This document shows, piece by piece, positions 27,845 through 39,240 of a stretch of 64,000 bases of DNA. How positions within the stretch are numbered: the first letter of the stretch is position 1; every line of letters starts with the position of its first letter. The stretch comes from Siphonodentalium dalli (lineage: Eukaryota > Mollusca > Scaphopoda > Gadilida > Siphonodentaliidae): NCBI GenBank assembly GCA_032622095.1, contig CP136061.1, positions 169,515,107-169,579,106 of the forward strand. Reading direction: 5' to 3'. The notes under the pieces are model-generated. The model was not told the DNA's origin, did no database searches, and saw only the letters and a program-made list of their open reading frames with translations. Position numbers and translations under genes: made by a program.

Positions 27845-28145
27845 GTTAAAAAGGGGCCATATCTCTGGTATAAAAACAGGATCTGACCCATATTCAAACT
27901 CGTTCTGTATTTTGAATTGAGAAACTCACATACCAAATTTGGTTCCTATCAGATGAAAACTGTTTGGGTTATCGAAGCAAGCATGAATTCTATGTCAAAG
28001 GTCCATAACTCCATTAAAAAAAATCGGATCAAACCCATATTTGAACTCGATCTGCATTTTGGGCTGATAAACTCACATACCAAATTTGGCTCCAATCAGA
28101 TAAAAAATATTATTAGTTATTGCAGCATTCGTGAATTCTAAGTCA
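27845..28145 (+). mobile_element. Pearl-like repeat fragment, two core units
   Basis: Two tandem cores of about 155-160 bp. Each runs GGCCAT.ACTC, then a conserved TCTG.ATTTTG segment, then CATACCAAATTTGG, then GAATTCTA. The microsatellite tail and terminal hairpin seen in other copies are missing. It is classed with bivalve pearl-like elements by layout, not by a database match. Confidence 0.6.
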
Positions 28146-28324
28146 TAAACGAGAGGCCGATCACGATCGGCAGATGTTAACCCATCCCTTGGCGATAGTA
28201 AATTACTATGATCAGAATCATAAATGAGAGTTTTGGTGTTGAATTATAGAGTATACTTTTATGTACTATTATAGACAAATGTACATAACACAAATTATTT
28301 GAATTTATGGGTCATTAGCATTAT

Positions 28325-29023
28325 ATAAGAGAATGCACTGGTACAGCTAAACCACCACAGCCTTGCGTTAAATGTGAAAGATGGCCAGGACATGGAATAC
28401 TTGGGTTAAGAGAGTTTACAATAACCAGAGTAAGAGTGCAAATTAATTAGATAGAGCTACTGCCTGTAAGCCTGTGTCCTGTCCCTCAAAAACATAGCTG
28501 GTTTCACCTCACACTAATGTCTAAAAATAACTCTAATTATCAATAACTCAGATACTGTTTGTCTCTCACAGAGCTAAAGTTTTACTGCTGCTAATCAATT
28601 AGTTGTTGACTGCTATGGTTATCTGTTCAATTCTTAGTTGAAAAAGGGCCATAACTCTGGTATAAAATGTTGGATCAAACCCATATTCGAACTCGATCTG
28701 TATTTTGATCCGAAAAACTTGCATACCAAATTTGATTCTGATCAAATAAATTTTGTTTGAGTTATGGTAGCATGCATGAATTCTAAGTCGAAAAAGGGCC
28801 ATAACTCCGTAAAAAAAACTCGGATCGAACACATATTCGAACTCGATCTGTATTTGGTGCTGAGAAATTCATATACAAAATTTGGTTCCGATCAGATAGA
28901 ACATATTTCAGTTATCGCACCATGCGTAAATTGTCTACAGACAGACAGACAGACAGACAGACGACGAGTGGTTAATCCGGACGACGACACTATGTTTACC
29001 ATACTATGGTATGGGCAGGGATG
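28325..29023 (+). mobile_element. Pearl-like element with left module, two cores, microsatellite and hairpin
   Basis: A left module (about 28325-28640) is shared with 45320-46140. Two cores follow (from 28643 and about 28795), then an ACAG tetranucleotide run (about 28935-28965), then a conserved tail ending in a hairpin, GTTTACCATAC pairing with GTATGG.... The order core repeats, tetranucleotide microsatellite, flank matches the published pearl architecture. No coding capacity. Exact ends are uncertain. Confidence 0.65.
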
Positions 29024-29209
29024 GATCCAGGGATTTTTTGGGGACACCTGTTTTGGGACCATGATATGCCGAAGGCATATCCCAAGGGCCGTAGGCCCGA
29101 GATGGGGGTAGGTAGGGGGTAGGTATGGGAGTGGGTCGCCCCCTCCCTTATGTGCAGCATTAAAGATCACGCATAAGAAAACACACTGGCTTACAAGGTC
29201 AAGATAAAG

Positions 29210-29283
29210 GCCAATGTATTATCTTATATATGCAAGGCTCCTTAGATGGGAGACTCTCATTTATATAAGAGAATGCATTGGCA
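29210..29283. mobile_element. Small foldback element (copy a)
   Basis: Arms GCCAATGTATTATCTTATAT and, inverted, GCCAATGCATTCTCTTATAT surround a short GGCTCC...GGGAG loop. The same structure recurs at 37671, 37775, 39095 and 39193. Confidence 0.75.
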
Positions 29284-29572
29284 CAAAATGTTTGCAAAAT
29301 TTCAAGAAGCCCAAGTCATTAAAGGGTTAAAATATTTCTCACTGGACACTTGATTAAGCAAATAAATGCTCTATATCAACTGTATATTGATGATTTGCAT
29401 TGCATGTTGTTGAATTATAATAGAAGATTTCCTTCAAAATATAGAAAATTCAGTTTTTAATAAAACTATCCACTTGCAATTTGGGGACATTTAGGCCACC
29501 AGAGTTTGGGCGCCCAAACCTGTAACAGGTATCAAAAGAGCCCTGGATCCTTCCCTGGGTATGGGTAAACAT

Positions 29573-29785
29573 AAAAAGGCCAATAACTCAGTTAAAAAAT
29601 ACTCGATCTGTATTTTGGGATGAGAAACTCATGTACAAAATTTGGTTCCGATCGGATAAAAAATGTTCGAGTTATCGCACCATGCGTAAAGTGTCTACGG
29701 ACAGACAGACGGACGAACGACGAGTGGTCAATCTGGATGTTGACACTATGTGTACCATACTATGGTATGGGTACACAGAAAAATG
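29573..29785 (+). mobile_element. Pearl-like element, single core with tail
   Basis: One core, then an ACGGACAGACAG run and the conserved GACGAGTGGTCAATC tail with the terminal hairpin near 29750-29780. Shorter than the copy at 28325. Confidence 0.6.
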
Positions 29786-30240
29786 GTAAGATCCCATCTA
29801 GAGCCCACCCTGAAGATCCATATGAAGTTTGGTGATGACCGGATGAGGGATGTGGATTGTACAGTGTGACAAAGGATTTAGCAATGCAAGAGTATAATTT
29901 CATGATGGCTGCCAACGGCCATGTTTTTCATCGGAAATTTTCAAATTCAATAGCTCCCATCTAGAAGTGATCCCAAACATGTCTGTAAGCTTAAAAAACA
30001 TTTCATCAATAATTGTGGGCTGCAGGATGTTCCGATGGATTCAAAATCTAAAATCCAAAATTGCATGATTTTTAATATAGTTCAGAAAAATGGTAAGCTC
30101 CCATCAAGAGGGCACCCTGAAGATCCATGTGAAGATTGGTGATGAACGGATGAGAGAAGTGACCTGCAGAGTGTGCTAAAGGATTAATCATGCATATAGT
30201 AAAATCCAAGATGGACGCTGGTAGCCATGTTTTTTGGGAT
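29786..30240 (+). repeat. Degenerate ~160-bp tandem repeat, family II
   Basis: About three decayed copies of a unit containing GAAGATCCATATGAAG, a GATGACCGGATGAG motif, AAAGGATT..TCATGCA and a ...ATGGC..CCATGTTTTT inverted motif. Better preserved arrays of the same family lie at 37891-38770 and 46830-48655. Confidence 0.65.
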
Positions 30241-31231
30241 GTGCTAAAAACAAAACATCTATATATGTATATTGAACATACAAATATTTGTTTAGTAAAG
30301 CAACTCATCGTTTTCCCACCTAGAGACTTGGTGATATTGAATGAACTCTAAAACACACTGTGTAATCAATTAAATGTGGTTCAGTCCCAAATCCAGTTTT
30401 CAATAGTTATATGCCTGTTCTTGGTGTAATTCAATTATATCTTCATACGACCATGTAGACCAGTTATTCAGTCATAGCGACATCAATAGAAATAGAGCTT
30501 AGATCCCATGTTTTATGAGAAAAAGTCTTGCACATAAGTGTACCTCTATGACATTTCTAATCAAATATTGGAATAAATGTCAGTTATTTTCTTTTATTAG
30601 ATTTTATCAGTTTATTGTTGTTTGGATTAAATCATGCCTAAAACATACAGCATCAAACAAAGAAAAGTAGAATTGAGCATGTATTTGTTCCTCTTGGTCA
30701 GTATTACTTATGCAGAGTTGTTTGTTGTAAAACTGTTGAATTGTATAGGCACAATTAATGCTACACATCAAAACAAGTGACAATAGTGACATTTCTATCA
30801 ATAAAACTATGACTGAATACTTGGTCTACTTGAAGGAATAAAGAAAGAGTAGAATTTTGTTTTGAAATTTGGCAGCGTATAAAAAATTAACTCTCAAGAA
30901 TGGGTGTATAACTATATATAACCAGATTTGGGTCCGATCCACATTCAAGTTAGATAAATAAGCTTCTAAGTTCTGAGTGATGAGTGATACATCATACATG
31001 TACTTTATTTCACACATCACAGACTTTCAAACTGGACCTGCCCTTTTAAAAAGACTTTCTGAGACAGGTAACAGATAATCAGAAATTAATGCTCCTCAGG
31101 GCTGCTCAGGGTATGAATTTATATCAGAAAAAATAATTAAACCTATTATAGGAATAAAGTTGTTTTATTATTATACATAAGATAACATTGATAGACTCAT
31201 ATGCCATATGTTCTAAGAGCAGCAGCATATT
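30241..31231. other. Interval without recognisable gene; 3' flank of a possible minus-strand gene
   Basis: AT-rich. Seen from the minus strand this is downstream of a possible terminal exon (31232-31349). An AATAAA on the minus strand (plus-strand TTTATT at 31164-31169) would serve as its poly(A) signal. Nothing else stands out. Confidence 0.4.
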
Positions 31232-31349
31232 TTATAATATCAATCTTGTTGCATAAAGTGTATCATCTGTCCTTGATCCTATTGTGTAGAAAATTGATGT
31301 CTGCTTCAAAGAGCCAATTACTTTATCTTCTATATGCCGGTCAAATTTC
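31232..31349 (-). CDS. Possible terminal exon of a spliced minus-strand gene
   Basis: On the minus strand a run of at least nine T followed by AG (AG at 31351-31350) forms a good acceptor. It opens a 39-codon frame with ordinary amino-acid composition, beginning KFDRHIEDKV and ending TAA at 31234-31232, with AATAAA about 65 nt further on. The exon needs one base to complete its first codon, so it cannot join directly to the exon at 35914-36076; at least one more exon would be required. I do not recognise the family. It could be chance. Confidence 0.3.
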
Positions 31350-31689
31350 CTAAAAAAAAAAAGAAGCGATACAAAAATATAAGTAATTCAAAATAACAGA
31401 GTCAAAATCTAAATTGGTCCACATTCAATAAATTAATTTTGTGGAATGGCATGCAGATCAAATTCAAAGGCTTGGGTTGAAGGATTTTATTTTGAAGCAT
31501 GGCATGCAATCAGCATGAATAGACAAGTAGCCAACGATGGCGGTTTCCCCCACCTACATGTAGATGGGCAAATCTAGGGATGGGCATTATCAAAATATGC
31601 TAAACAATAGCACGCCGTCGGGGCATGGCATAATATGCCCGTTTCTAGAGTAGAGTGGGGCAAGATTCAATTCATTTGTTTGAAACCTT

Positions 31690-32475
31690 TGACTTAAGAC
31701 AAAATATTATTTGAACTTGATCTGTATACCAAATTTATTCAGTTCACTCGATTCAATCTAAAGCTATCATCTGGAAACCGCATATTAGGTAAAATCTAAG
31801 TTGAAAAATGGGCATAACTCAGTCAAAATCATGCGGACAGTACCCATATTTGAGCTTGATCTGTATTTCGGGGTGGTAAACTACATGTAATATACCAAAT
31901 TTGTTTCAGTTCACTTGATTCAATCTAAAGTTATCATCTGGAAACCGCATATCAGGTAAAATCTAAGTCGAAAAAGGGGCATAACTCAGTCAAAATCATG
32001 CGGACGAAACCCATATTCTAATTTGATCTGTATTTTGGGGGTGGTAAACTAATATACCAAATTTGGTTCAGTTCACTTGATTCAATCTAAAGTTATCATC
32101 CGGAAACCACAAATCAGGTAAAATCTAAGCTGAAAAAGGGATATAACTCAGTCAAAATCATGCGGACGAAACCCATATTCGAACCTGATCTGTATTTTGG
32201 GGTGGTAAACTAATATACCAAATTTGGTCCAGTTCTCTTGATTCAATCTAAAGTTATCATCCGGCACCGCAAATCAGGTAAAATCTAAGTCGAAAAAGGG
32301 ATATAACTCAGTCAAAATCATGCGGACGAAACCCATTTTCGAACTTGATTTGTATTTTGGTGTGGTAAACTAACATACAAATTTGGTTCAGTTCACTCAA
32401 TTCAATCTAAAGTTATCATCCAGAAACCAAAACAGGACAGATGGACGACAGACGGATGATGGACGGACAACACAT
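31690..32475 (+). repeat. Tandem repeat of ~162 bp, about 4.5 copies, pearl-like
   Basis: The GATCTGTAT motif recurs at 31719, 31858, 32025, 32187 and, altered to GATTTGTAT, at 32348, giving periods of 139, 167, 162 and 161 bp. Each unit holds CATAACTCAGTC, CATGCGGAC, a GATCTGTATTT.GGG segment and CAAATTTGGTTCAGTTCACT. A GGACAGATGGACGACAGACGG type microsatellite follows, as in pearl-like elements. Confidence 0.8.
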
Positions 32476-33549
32476 TTACATAATATGACTGTTTTTTCAA
32501 ACGGGCGTATAAAAATAATTTAAATCAGGGTTATTATTTGTTTTAGTTCGGGCTAAAAATTTAAATTGCAATGCCAAAAAATTACAATCAGAGGGCTGTA
32601 AATCTGGTAAATATGTATGGCTGGCCTAGTTTGCAAACTCATTTCAGATTCTCCTCTTGTGAACTCAACAAATATCTATCAAACCGTTGTTAATTGTTCA
32701 AAATAAATCGTGAACAACTTTTTGTGGTGCTACTTAGCCCCTACGAAGCTTCGACATTCAATTATGATAAAAGAACACAGTTTGAAGTTGTTCTAAATTT
32801 CAAATTTAGATTTGTTCTCGCTCACTGAAGCAAGCACATTTGAAGCAATGCACAATCATACTGAGTCCATAATAATATGTCTATTAGTATATAGCCTGAA
32901 ATGTTAGCCTAATCGCTGTTTTGTCTTGCCGCATTGACATGTACCATATACCTCCCAACTACGTAACAGTGCAGTGTATTTCTCATCCGATCATGCAAAT
33001 ATAGGGCACCGTTGGACATATTGAAAACATTTTACCAATGCGAACAATCAAAGATATGTTCATCTAGGCATTCTTGAAATGTACTTGCAAACAATGTTCA
33101 CAATATTGATAACACAACCTTTTTAAAATTCTTCATGATCCATCCGTTGCCCTTGCATGTAATTGCACTCCATTTTACCACATCATAATTGCAAAAGTGC
33201 AGTTCATATATCCATATCATATCTGAAGATCATAAGAGAAGACTTAATTTTCCATAATTCAAGAAATTTCATAATTATTTTCATGTAGAAAGACAACGTA
33301 CCATAAATAGTTTGCTATATTTAAGCATTTCATGCGATGCCAAGCCTGCTGATCAATCAAATTTTGGGCTATAAATATCAACAAGTAGTCGCAGACGCCA
33401 GACGGCAGTATCCCCACGCCGAAATGTGCAGTTCGGGAAGTGCATTATCAATAATGTTTGCGTTCTCCACCGAAATGTGCAGTTGGGGAAGTGCATTCTC
33501 AACAAGAGGTGGAATTTTGTCAAAAAGCCTGGCTTGCGAACTCATTTTA
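32476..33549. other. AT-rich interval, no gene seen
   Basis: Contains a degenerate single core-like segment (about 32595-32700) and a 50-bp direct duplication around CGAAATGTGCAGTT at 33419 and 33470. The open frames that span the duplication look like chance. Confidence 0.4.
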
Positions 33550-33810
33550 GGACTGACATTTGTGGAAATTAGCCATGTGACGTCGTCCATTTGCACACAA
33601 AAAATAAACACAGTCCAATAACTCTGCTGAAAATATCCGACCGGACCTGGTTTGCAAACTCGTCCTAGATACTGGTCATGTGAACTCATATACCAAAAAT
33701 CTTTGAAATCCGTTGACATTTGTGGAAATGAGCCCTGTGACGTCGTCTATTTGCTATTTGGTAAATTCAACAAAAATAATAAACTCCAATAAAGTCCAAT
33801 AACTCCGGTA
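33550..33810 (+). repeat. Two-copy ~162-bp repeat, pearl-like core variant
   Basis: GACATTTGTGGAAAT followed by a GTGACGTCGTC segment occurs at 33553 and about 33715. Between them lie CCAATAACTC and CATATACCAAAAATC, the same module order as the other pearl-like cores. Confidence 0.55.
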
Positions 33811-33972
33811 AAAATAATTTGGCGGGGGATAATTAAGGTCTAATATCCATAGCCAAATCCCCAGCTGACCAGGTATAATAATACTGTGGTCTATTTCTAG
33901 TTAGTTGATTAACTTGATTAGTACTTGCTTGAGTGGACTAGCCTGAATACCAACATTTGTTTTCATTGGGAC

Positions 33973-34944
33973 AGGGGGGGGGGGGCGGAAAAAAACTACG
34001 GGACACAACGTACCGGGGGGTGGGGGGGGGGGGGTACCTAGGCATAAAAAATTAACATGTAAATTTTTTCCTTATTCATTTAGGGGGGGGGGGGTTGTCG
34101 GAAAAAATTTGCATGTAATTTTTTTCCAAATATGTATTTTCAGACTCACAACTTCAATTTTCTCTCATTTTATAGAATATGGATTAACCTTAATATATAC
34201 ATGAGTAGTACAATCCACCAATATACATGTTTGTACATGTCATGACATCACGAGGTACAAATCTGCGTTCTACTGTTAGGCAATGACCATTTTAGTCATA
34301 ATAATCAGGGGTGGGCCGGAAAAAAACTGCGGGACACAATGTACTGGGGGGGTGGGGGGGTACCTAGGCGTAAAAAATTTACACGTAAATTTTTTCCTTA
34401 TTCATTTAGGGGGGGGGGGGGGTTGTCGGAAAAAATTTGCATGTAATTTTTTTCCAAATATGTATTTTCAGACTCACAACTTCAATTTTATCTCATTTTA
34501 TAGAATATGGATTAACCTTAATATCCAAATCATATATACATGAGTAGTACAATCCACCTAAAACAATTTTGGATAACCACTGTCTTGGTTTACATGTGAT
34601 ATTGACCCAATTAACCCTCTTAATAATGCCGACTATGTCAGTGTCTACCAGTCGATTGCAGAATTCTACCCTGCGATCGCTTATCTGGCAAATTTATACT
34701 GCAGAACTATCCCATGTATTAAACAATTTCTCCTCCAATGGTATCAGAAAACAGTTATATGCTAGTATCTCACTCATCTCATTTGCATCTTTTTCAAAGT
34801 CGAGGTAATGACTAGTTGTCATTTTTTAAAGTGCATACAAAGCGTTGCGATCACCAATATACATGTTTGTACATGTCATGACATCACGAGGTACAAATCT
34901 GCTTCCTACTGGTAGACAATGACCATTTTAGTCATAATAATCTA
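33973..34944 (+). repeat. Duplicated poly-G block (three partial copies)
   Basis: Copy 1 (about 33973-34305) and copy 2 (about 34306-34560) share GGGAAAAAAACT.CGGGACA, a G-run, GGTACCTAGGC, a second G-run, TTGTCGGAAAAAATTTGC and the following 100 or so bases. Copy 3 (34850-34944) has only the part with TACATGTTTGTACATG and CATCACGAGGTAC. G-runs of up to 12-13 occur several times. No gene. Confidence 0.75.
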
Positions 34945-35040
34945 AACTAAGTTACCAAGCACGTTCTCGTGAATTGTATGCTCCTGTGTTTTTTCCGGTT
35001 TCCGGTCAAACCGAGTTGTTGTCCGGCTGGGGTAGATTTG

Positions 35041-35187
35041 ATTTTTCTGGGGGGGGGGGGGGGGGAAATGGTCAGTGGAAAAAAACTGCAGTTTTTGCTG
35101 TTTTTGGGGGGGGGGGGTACCCAAACCGAAGAAAACAGTTTTTTCCACTCTGTGTCTGCAGTTTTTTTCCGGCCCCCCCTGATTGGG
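35041..35187. repeat. Inverted poly-G block
   Basis: A 17-G run and a 12-G run are followed by GCAGTTTTTTTCCGGCCCCC, which is inverted relative to the CCGGAAAAAAACTGC of the neighbouring block. GGAAAAAAACTGCAG and its inverted partner could pair across about 75 nt. Confidence 0.6.
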
Positions 35188-35913
35188 ATGAGTTATTTGT
35201 GGCTGCTTTATTCTTCATTGTAATATGGGGTATGATGTTATATCATGCAGTTACAAATTTAACTCAACTTTATGACACAAATGAAGCCTCCTCTCATAGA
35301 GTGAAGGTAATAAACTATTTTGTGAGTGGATTGTTATTTGAAATTTAAAAAATAAGCTTTAAGTTGTTGGTAACTAAAGAGGAAAAATAAAATATTAGTT
35401 TTAACCCTTCAAATATATTGAAATCCATTGTTTTTGTCTTCTCTTTATAACTGCTCAGATTCTAAATACAATGAAGATGAGGATATGTGAAATTTAAGAT
35501 TTTTCATCAGATAGATCCAAAGAAATTCTTTGTTGAAAATCTCATGCATTTTTGCCTAGATTTATTCAAAATGTGTGTCCCCCCTCCCTTAAGAGTGCTG
35601 GGTACAATAGAAAGTCAGAGCTGGAAGTATACAATTGAACCAGCTTCAATGGGAAAATTCATCAAATTTATATCTGTATATAGGTACAGCTGCCATGGTA
35701 CGTTGGAAATTGTATGACCAAATTTGACTATTACAATGTAGACAAACTGCTTTGAATTCTGAAAAATATACTTAAAATACCTTAAAATAGATGTAGGTAG
35801 AAGATTTAAATACTAATTAATAAATTGTTTCATTTATCTCACTACCATCAAAATATCTCTGATTTCCATAGATATGACCATGTTCACTTATACATCTAAT
35901 CAAAACAACTTAC
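35188..35913. other. Interval without supported gene
   Basis: A plus-strand frame at 35190-35311 encodes a hydrophobic stretch and stops at a GTAATA that could be a donor, but it has no convincing acceptor. The remainder is AT-rich and unremarkable. Confidence 0.35.
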
Positions 35914-36076
35914 TTCCAGACATATATTCAAAATATTCCAATGCCAACTTTCCACCCTCTGATAGAATGAAATCTTCTGCCATTCCTGATGTGGCAGTTA
36001 GTGTTGATATCTTGTAATTCTTTTTAAGTTGAAAGAAAACAATGTCCTCTGCATGAGAACCATGAGACATGTTTAT
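35914..36076 (-). CDS. Possible internal exon of a spliced minus-strand gene
   Basis: On the minus strand, TTTTCATTCCAG (AG at 36078-36077) precedes a 163-bp open segment that ends at a strong donor, GTAAG (35913 downward). The 54 codons have the look of a real soluble protein: HGSHAEDIVFF, KISTLTATSGMAEDF, EGGKLALEYFEY. It starts in phase 0 and ends in phase 1. The upstream candidate (37223-37286) ends on a codon boundary, so the two fit without a gap. I do not recognise the family. Confidence 0.45.
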
Positions 36077-37222
36077 CTGGAATGAAAACAAATAACATTA
36101 GATCAAATTACAATTAAACTGCATTTTTCATTTATTAATCATTGAAATATTTATATGTGTTCGAGTTCAGACAAACATTTAGAAAAACTGACAAACTAAT
36201 GGCTTAACATAGGCAAAAAAAATCAGGATAAACCTGATTTTGGTACTGATTTGAGATACTGTGGCAAAGGCAACGACAAAATATTGTTGGCGTTATCAAG
36301 CCCGACAAACAAAAATCACAGAAAATTGATGAATGATGACATAATTATAAGTCAGGCAAAAAAAAAATCCAAAAAAAAACCTGGTTTGCCCACTGATTTC
36401 ATTTTGTGATAAGCTACATGGTGATGAAATATTATTAAAATTGGTTCATACCAAATGTAATGAAGAATTACTAATTCATGTTCTGTCCATCTCCTCAACA
36501 CGTTGACTGCCACAATTAGTTATCTCATACTTTTTGTAGTCAATTGTATCCCAGATACATCAATTCAGCAGTTAGCATGTTAACCTACTGGCTTAAGACT
36601 TGGAAATCCCCAATCTAGTGGAGTTTATTCTAGTAGTCATCAAATACATCCAAAATAATGTGCTGTGATTTAATTATCCTACAGCAGTATCAAACTTCGA
36701 ATTTGAAGGGAGACTGTATGCAAACTAGAAATTATACAAACAAATTTAAAAACTGAGGCTATGATAATGTGTGACATCATCCTTTCGATTTTGGTTTGAT
36801 CTCCTGCTTTAAACTGGTTTTAACTGTATATTCTTGGGGAAAAGATATACATATTTCTATTCTCCTAGCTAGATATTATTGGTCAATTCTGGACTCGTCA
36901 TCGATGTGTTTAGTGTTTAATTAATTGTCATAATCTATTCTAATTTTGTGAACACTATGAAATTATCAATGTGACAGAAAAAATATTGCGCTATTTTAGC
37001 TATGTGGCGAATCAACCGCTGTATAGGAATTCCGACAATCACCTGATTGGCTGCATCACTTTACTGATAAGTGTTGGGACTGGCTGACACTGAAATTATG
37101 CTTGGTGCGGGAATGATAAATCACAAATATTTTTTAGATTTTTGAGAGTTTAATTTAAAAAAAAATTTGTTAGCTGATAAAAGTCTTAATAATGTTTCTA
37201 GTTCCCAAAGATTACAATTTAC
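36077..37222. other. Possible intron, no other feature
   Basis: Lies between two phase-compatible candidate exons on the minus strand. AT-rich, with runs of A near 36210 and 36360. No tandem or inverted repeat of note. Confidence 0.35.
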
Positions 37223-37286
37223 CTGCTCTATTATTATTTCCTTTTGCTTGTGGGTTTTTTTGAGGCCCAGTCTTATGCCAATCTGC
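37223..37286 (-). CDS. Possible internal exon of a spliced minus-strand gene
   Basis: On the minus strand, ATTATTTCAG (AG at 37288-37287) precedes 64 bp encoding QIGIRLGLKKTHKQKE and a few more residues, ending GAGCAG before the donor GTAAAT. It ends on a codon boundary and is followed by the phase-0 exon at 36076. Short and lysine-rich; no family recognised. Its support comes mainly from the paired splice signals and phase agreement. Confidence 0.38.
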
Positions 37287-37670
37287 CTGAAATAATAAAA
37301 TTCTGTATATAAATATGAGTGTGTGTGTGTCATGTTCAAGGGAATGTACAAGTATGAATGCACTATCTCAGCTTTAGACTAAATAAAATAATACCTGTGT
37401 TTAAGGTAACGGGGAAGGGGGGGGGGGGTAAAACAAATAGCCGGAGGGGTGGTGAAGTCATTTTATTAAAAAAAAAATTCATTTAAATTGTCCCACTCAA
37501 CAATATTTCTGTTCTATAGGGGTGGAGGGATTCTTCTGGGTGTCAGAGATTAGAGTCACTTCCTAAGGTGATTTATGGAATTCAGCTGCATAAATTGTCA
37601 AAATAATGACTGTTGTTCACTATCTTTAACCCTTGCATGACTGGAGCTTCCTTAAATTTTATGAAAACCC

Positions 37671-37750
37671 TGTGCCAGTACATTCTTTTATATATGCGAG
37701 TCTCCTATCCTATAGGGAGCCTCGCATATAAAAGAGAATACATTGGCACA
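37671..37750. mobile_element. Small foldback element (copy b)
   Basis: An 80-bp hairpin. The arms begin TGTGCCAGTACATTCTTTTA and, inverted, TGTGCCAATGTATTCTCTTT, with a 20-bp loop. The element may extend outward: TTAACCCTTGCATGACTGGA upstream has a related inverted copy at 45040-45075. Confidence 0.8.
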
Positions 37751-37774
37751 ACAATATTTACTTTGACTTTTGAA

Positions 37775-37880
37775 GCCAATGCATCTCTATTATATGCTAG
37801 GCTCTCAGTGGGAGACTTGCATATATAAAAGAATGCACTGAGACTCGCATACATATATAAGAGAATATACTGACACAGGA
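37775..37880. mobile_element. Small foldback element (copy c) with an extra right half
   Basis: An imperfect hairpin (37775-37841) is followed by another right-arm copy reading ACTCGCATACATATATAAGA, so copy c carries one and a half elements. Confidence 0.65.
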
Positions 37881-37890
37881 TTAATCTGAA

Positions 37891-38770
37891 GATCCATATA
37901 AAGTCTGATTATGATCGGATGAGGACTGTGGTCTGTAGTGTGCGCCAAAATATTTAGTCATACAAAGTACGGTCAAGATAGGAGGCTCCTATCCAGAGGT
38001 CACCCCGAAGATCCATATGAAGTTTGGTGATGATCGGATGAGGGCTGTAGCCTGTATGGTGCGCCAAAGGATATAGTCATACAAAGAGTAAATTCCAAGA
38101 TGGCAACTTTATTTTTTAAACAAATTTCGGTCAAAATAGGAGGCTCCCATCTAGAGGTCACCCCGATGATCCATATAAATTTTGGTGATGATTGGATGAG
38201 GGATGTGGTCTGTAGGGTGTGCCGAAGGATTTAGTCATAGAAAGAGTAAATTCCAAGATGGCAGTTGGTGGCCATGTATTTCAATGAATTTCGGTCAAAA
38301 TAGGAGGCTCCTAGCAAGAGGTCACCCTGAAGATCCATATGAAGTTTGGTGATGACCGGAAGAGGGATGCGGTCTGTACGGTGCGCCAAAGGATTTAATC
38401 ATACAAAGAGTAAATTCCATGATGGCCACTGGTGGCCACGTTTTCCAATGAATTTTTGTCAAAATAGGAGGGTCCCATCTAGAGGTCACCCTGAAGTTCC
38501 ACATGATGTTTGGCGATGATCGGATGAGGGATATGGTCTGTGGAGTGTGCCAAATGATATAGTTATACAAAGAGTAAATTCCAAGATGGCCACTGGTGGC
38601 CATGTTTTTCAACGAATTTCAGTCAAAATAGGAGACTCCCCTCATCAGGTCACCCCGAAGATCAGTATAAAGTTTGATGACGATCAGATGATGGATGTAG
38701 TCTGTAGGGTGTGCCAAAGGACTTAGTCATGCAAAGAGTAAAATCCAAGATCCCATCTTCTAAACTTGCC
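37891..38770 (+). repeat. ~160-bp tandem repeat, family II, about 5.5 copies
   Basis: The GATCCATAT motif and its variants recur at 37891, 38010, 38168, 38332, about 38496 and 38658. Each unit has a GTGATGATCGGATGAGGG segment, CAAAGGAT.TAGTCATACAAA, a CCAAGATGGC..CTGGTGGCCA segment and AAAATAGGAGGCTCCC. Divergence among copies is moderate, so this is older than satellites A and B. Confidence 0.85.
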
Positions 38771-39094
38771 TGCAAATTGTTGATGTGAGAATCGAAGGAA
38801 AATTTGAAGGAAGAAAAAACAAAATGGTGAGTATGCGACAGCTAAAATACAAGTACACATATACTGTTAGGTACTATTATAGACAATGAACATAAACACA
38901 AATTATTGGAATTTATGGATCACTCACATTTATATAAGGCCAATATAAAAATATTGCTAGATTTACATCCCCTCCGGACCCTATTTTTAGTCCCCTCCTC
39001 AGTTTTTTTTATTTGCATATCTCTTATGCAAATTTAGTTCTCATGCCTTAACTCTTTCATGATGGGAGCTGTGCTGCTGCAGCATTAAAGACCC

Positions 39095-39176
39095 TGTGCC
39101 AGTGCATTTTCTTATATATGCGAGTCTTCCAAAGGGAGCTTCGCATATATAATATAATGCACTGGCTTACAAGATC
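39095..39176. mobile_element. Small foldback element (copy d)
   Basis: Arms TGTGCCAGTGCATTTTCTTA and the inverted GCCAGTGCATTATATTATAT, with a TCTTCCAAAGGGAGC loop. Confidence 0.75.
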
Positions 39177-39192
39177 AAGGTAAATATTGTTA

Positions 39193-39240
39193 GGCCAATG
39201 CATTCTCTTATATATGCAAGGCGCCCTATGGGCGACTCGT
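39193..39240. mobile_element. Small foldback element (copy e), left part, split by the LTR element
   Basis: The left arm and loop lie here and the right arm at 45010-45039. Joining across the LTR element and dropping one TCGT gives a nearly perfect foldback. The arms are GCCAATGCATTCTCTTATAT on both sides. Confidence 0.85.

Noticed and set aside
33337-33719. Overlapping 94- and 113-codon frames
   Set aside because: They span a short direct duplication and a pearl-like core repeat; the composition is not protein-like in either direction.
34969-35348. Glycine-rich frames through poly-G runs and a hydrophobic stretch at 35190-35311
   Set aside because: Glycine runs are translated homopolymer. 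The hydrophobic part has a possible donor but no acceptor, so it is too weak to call as an exon.
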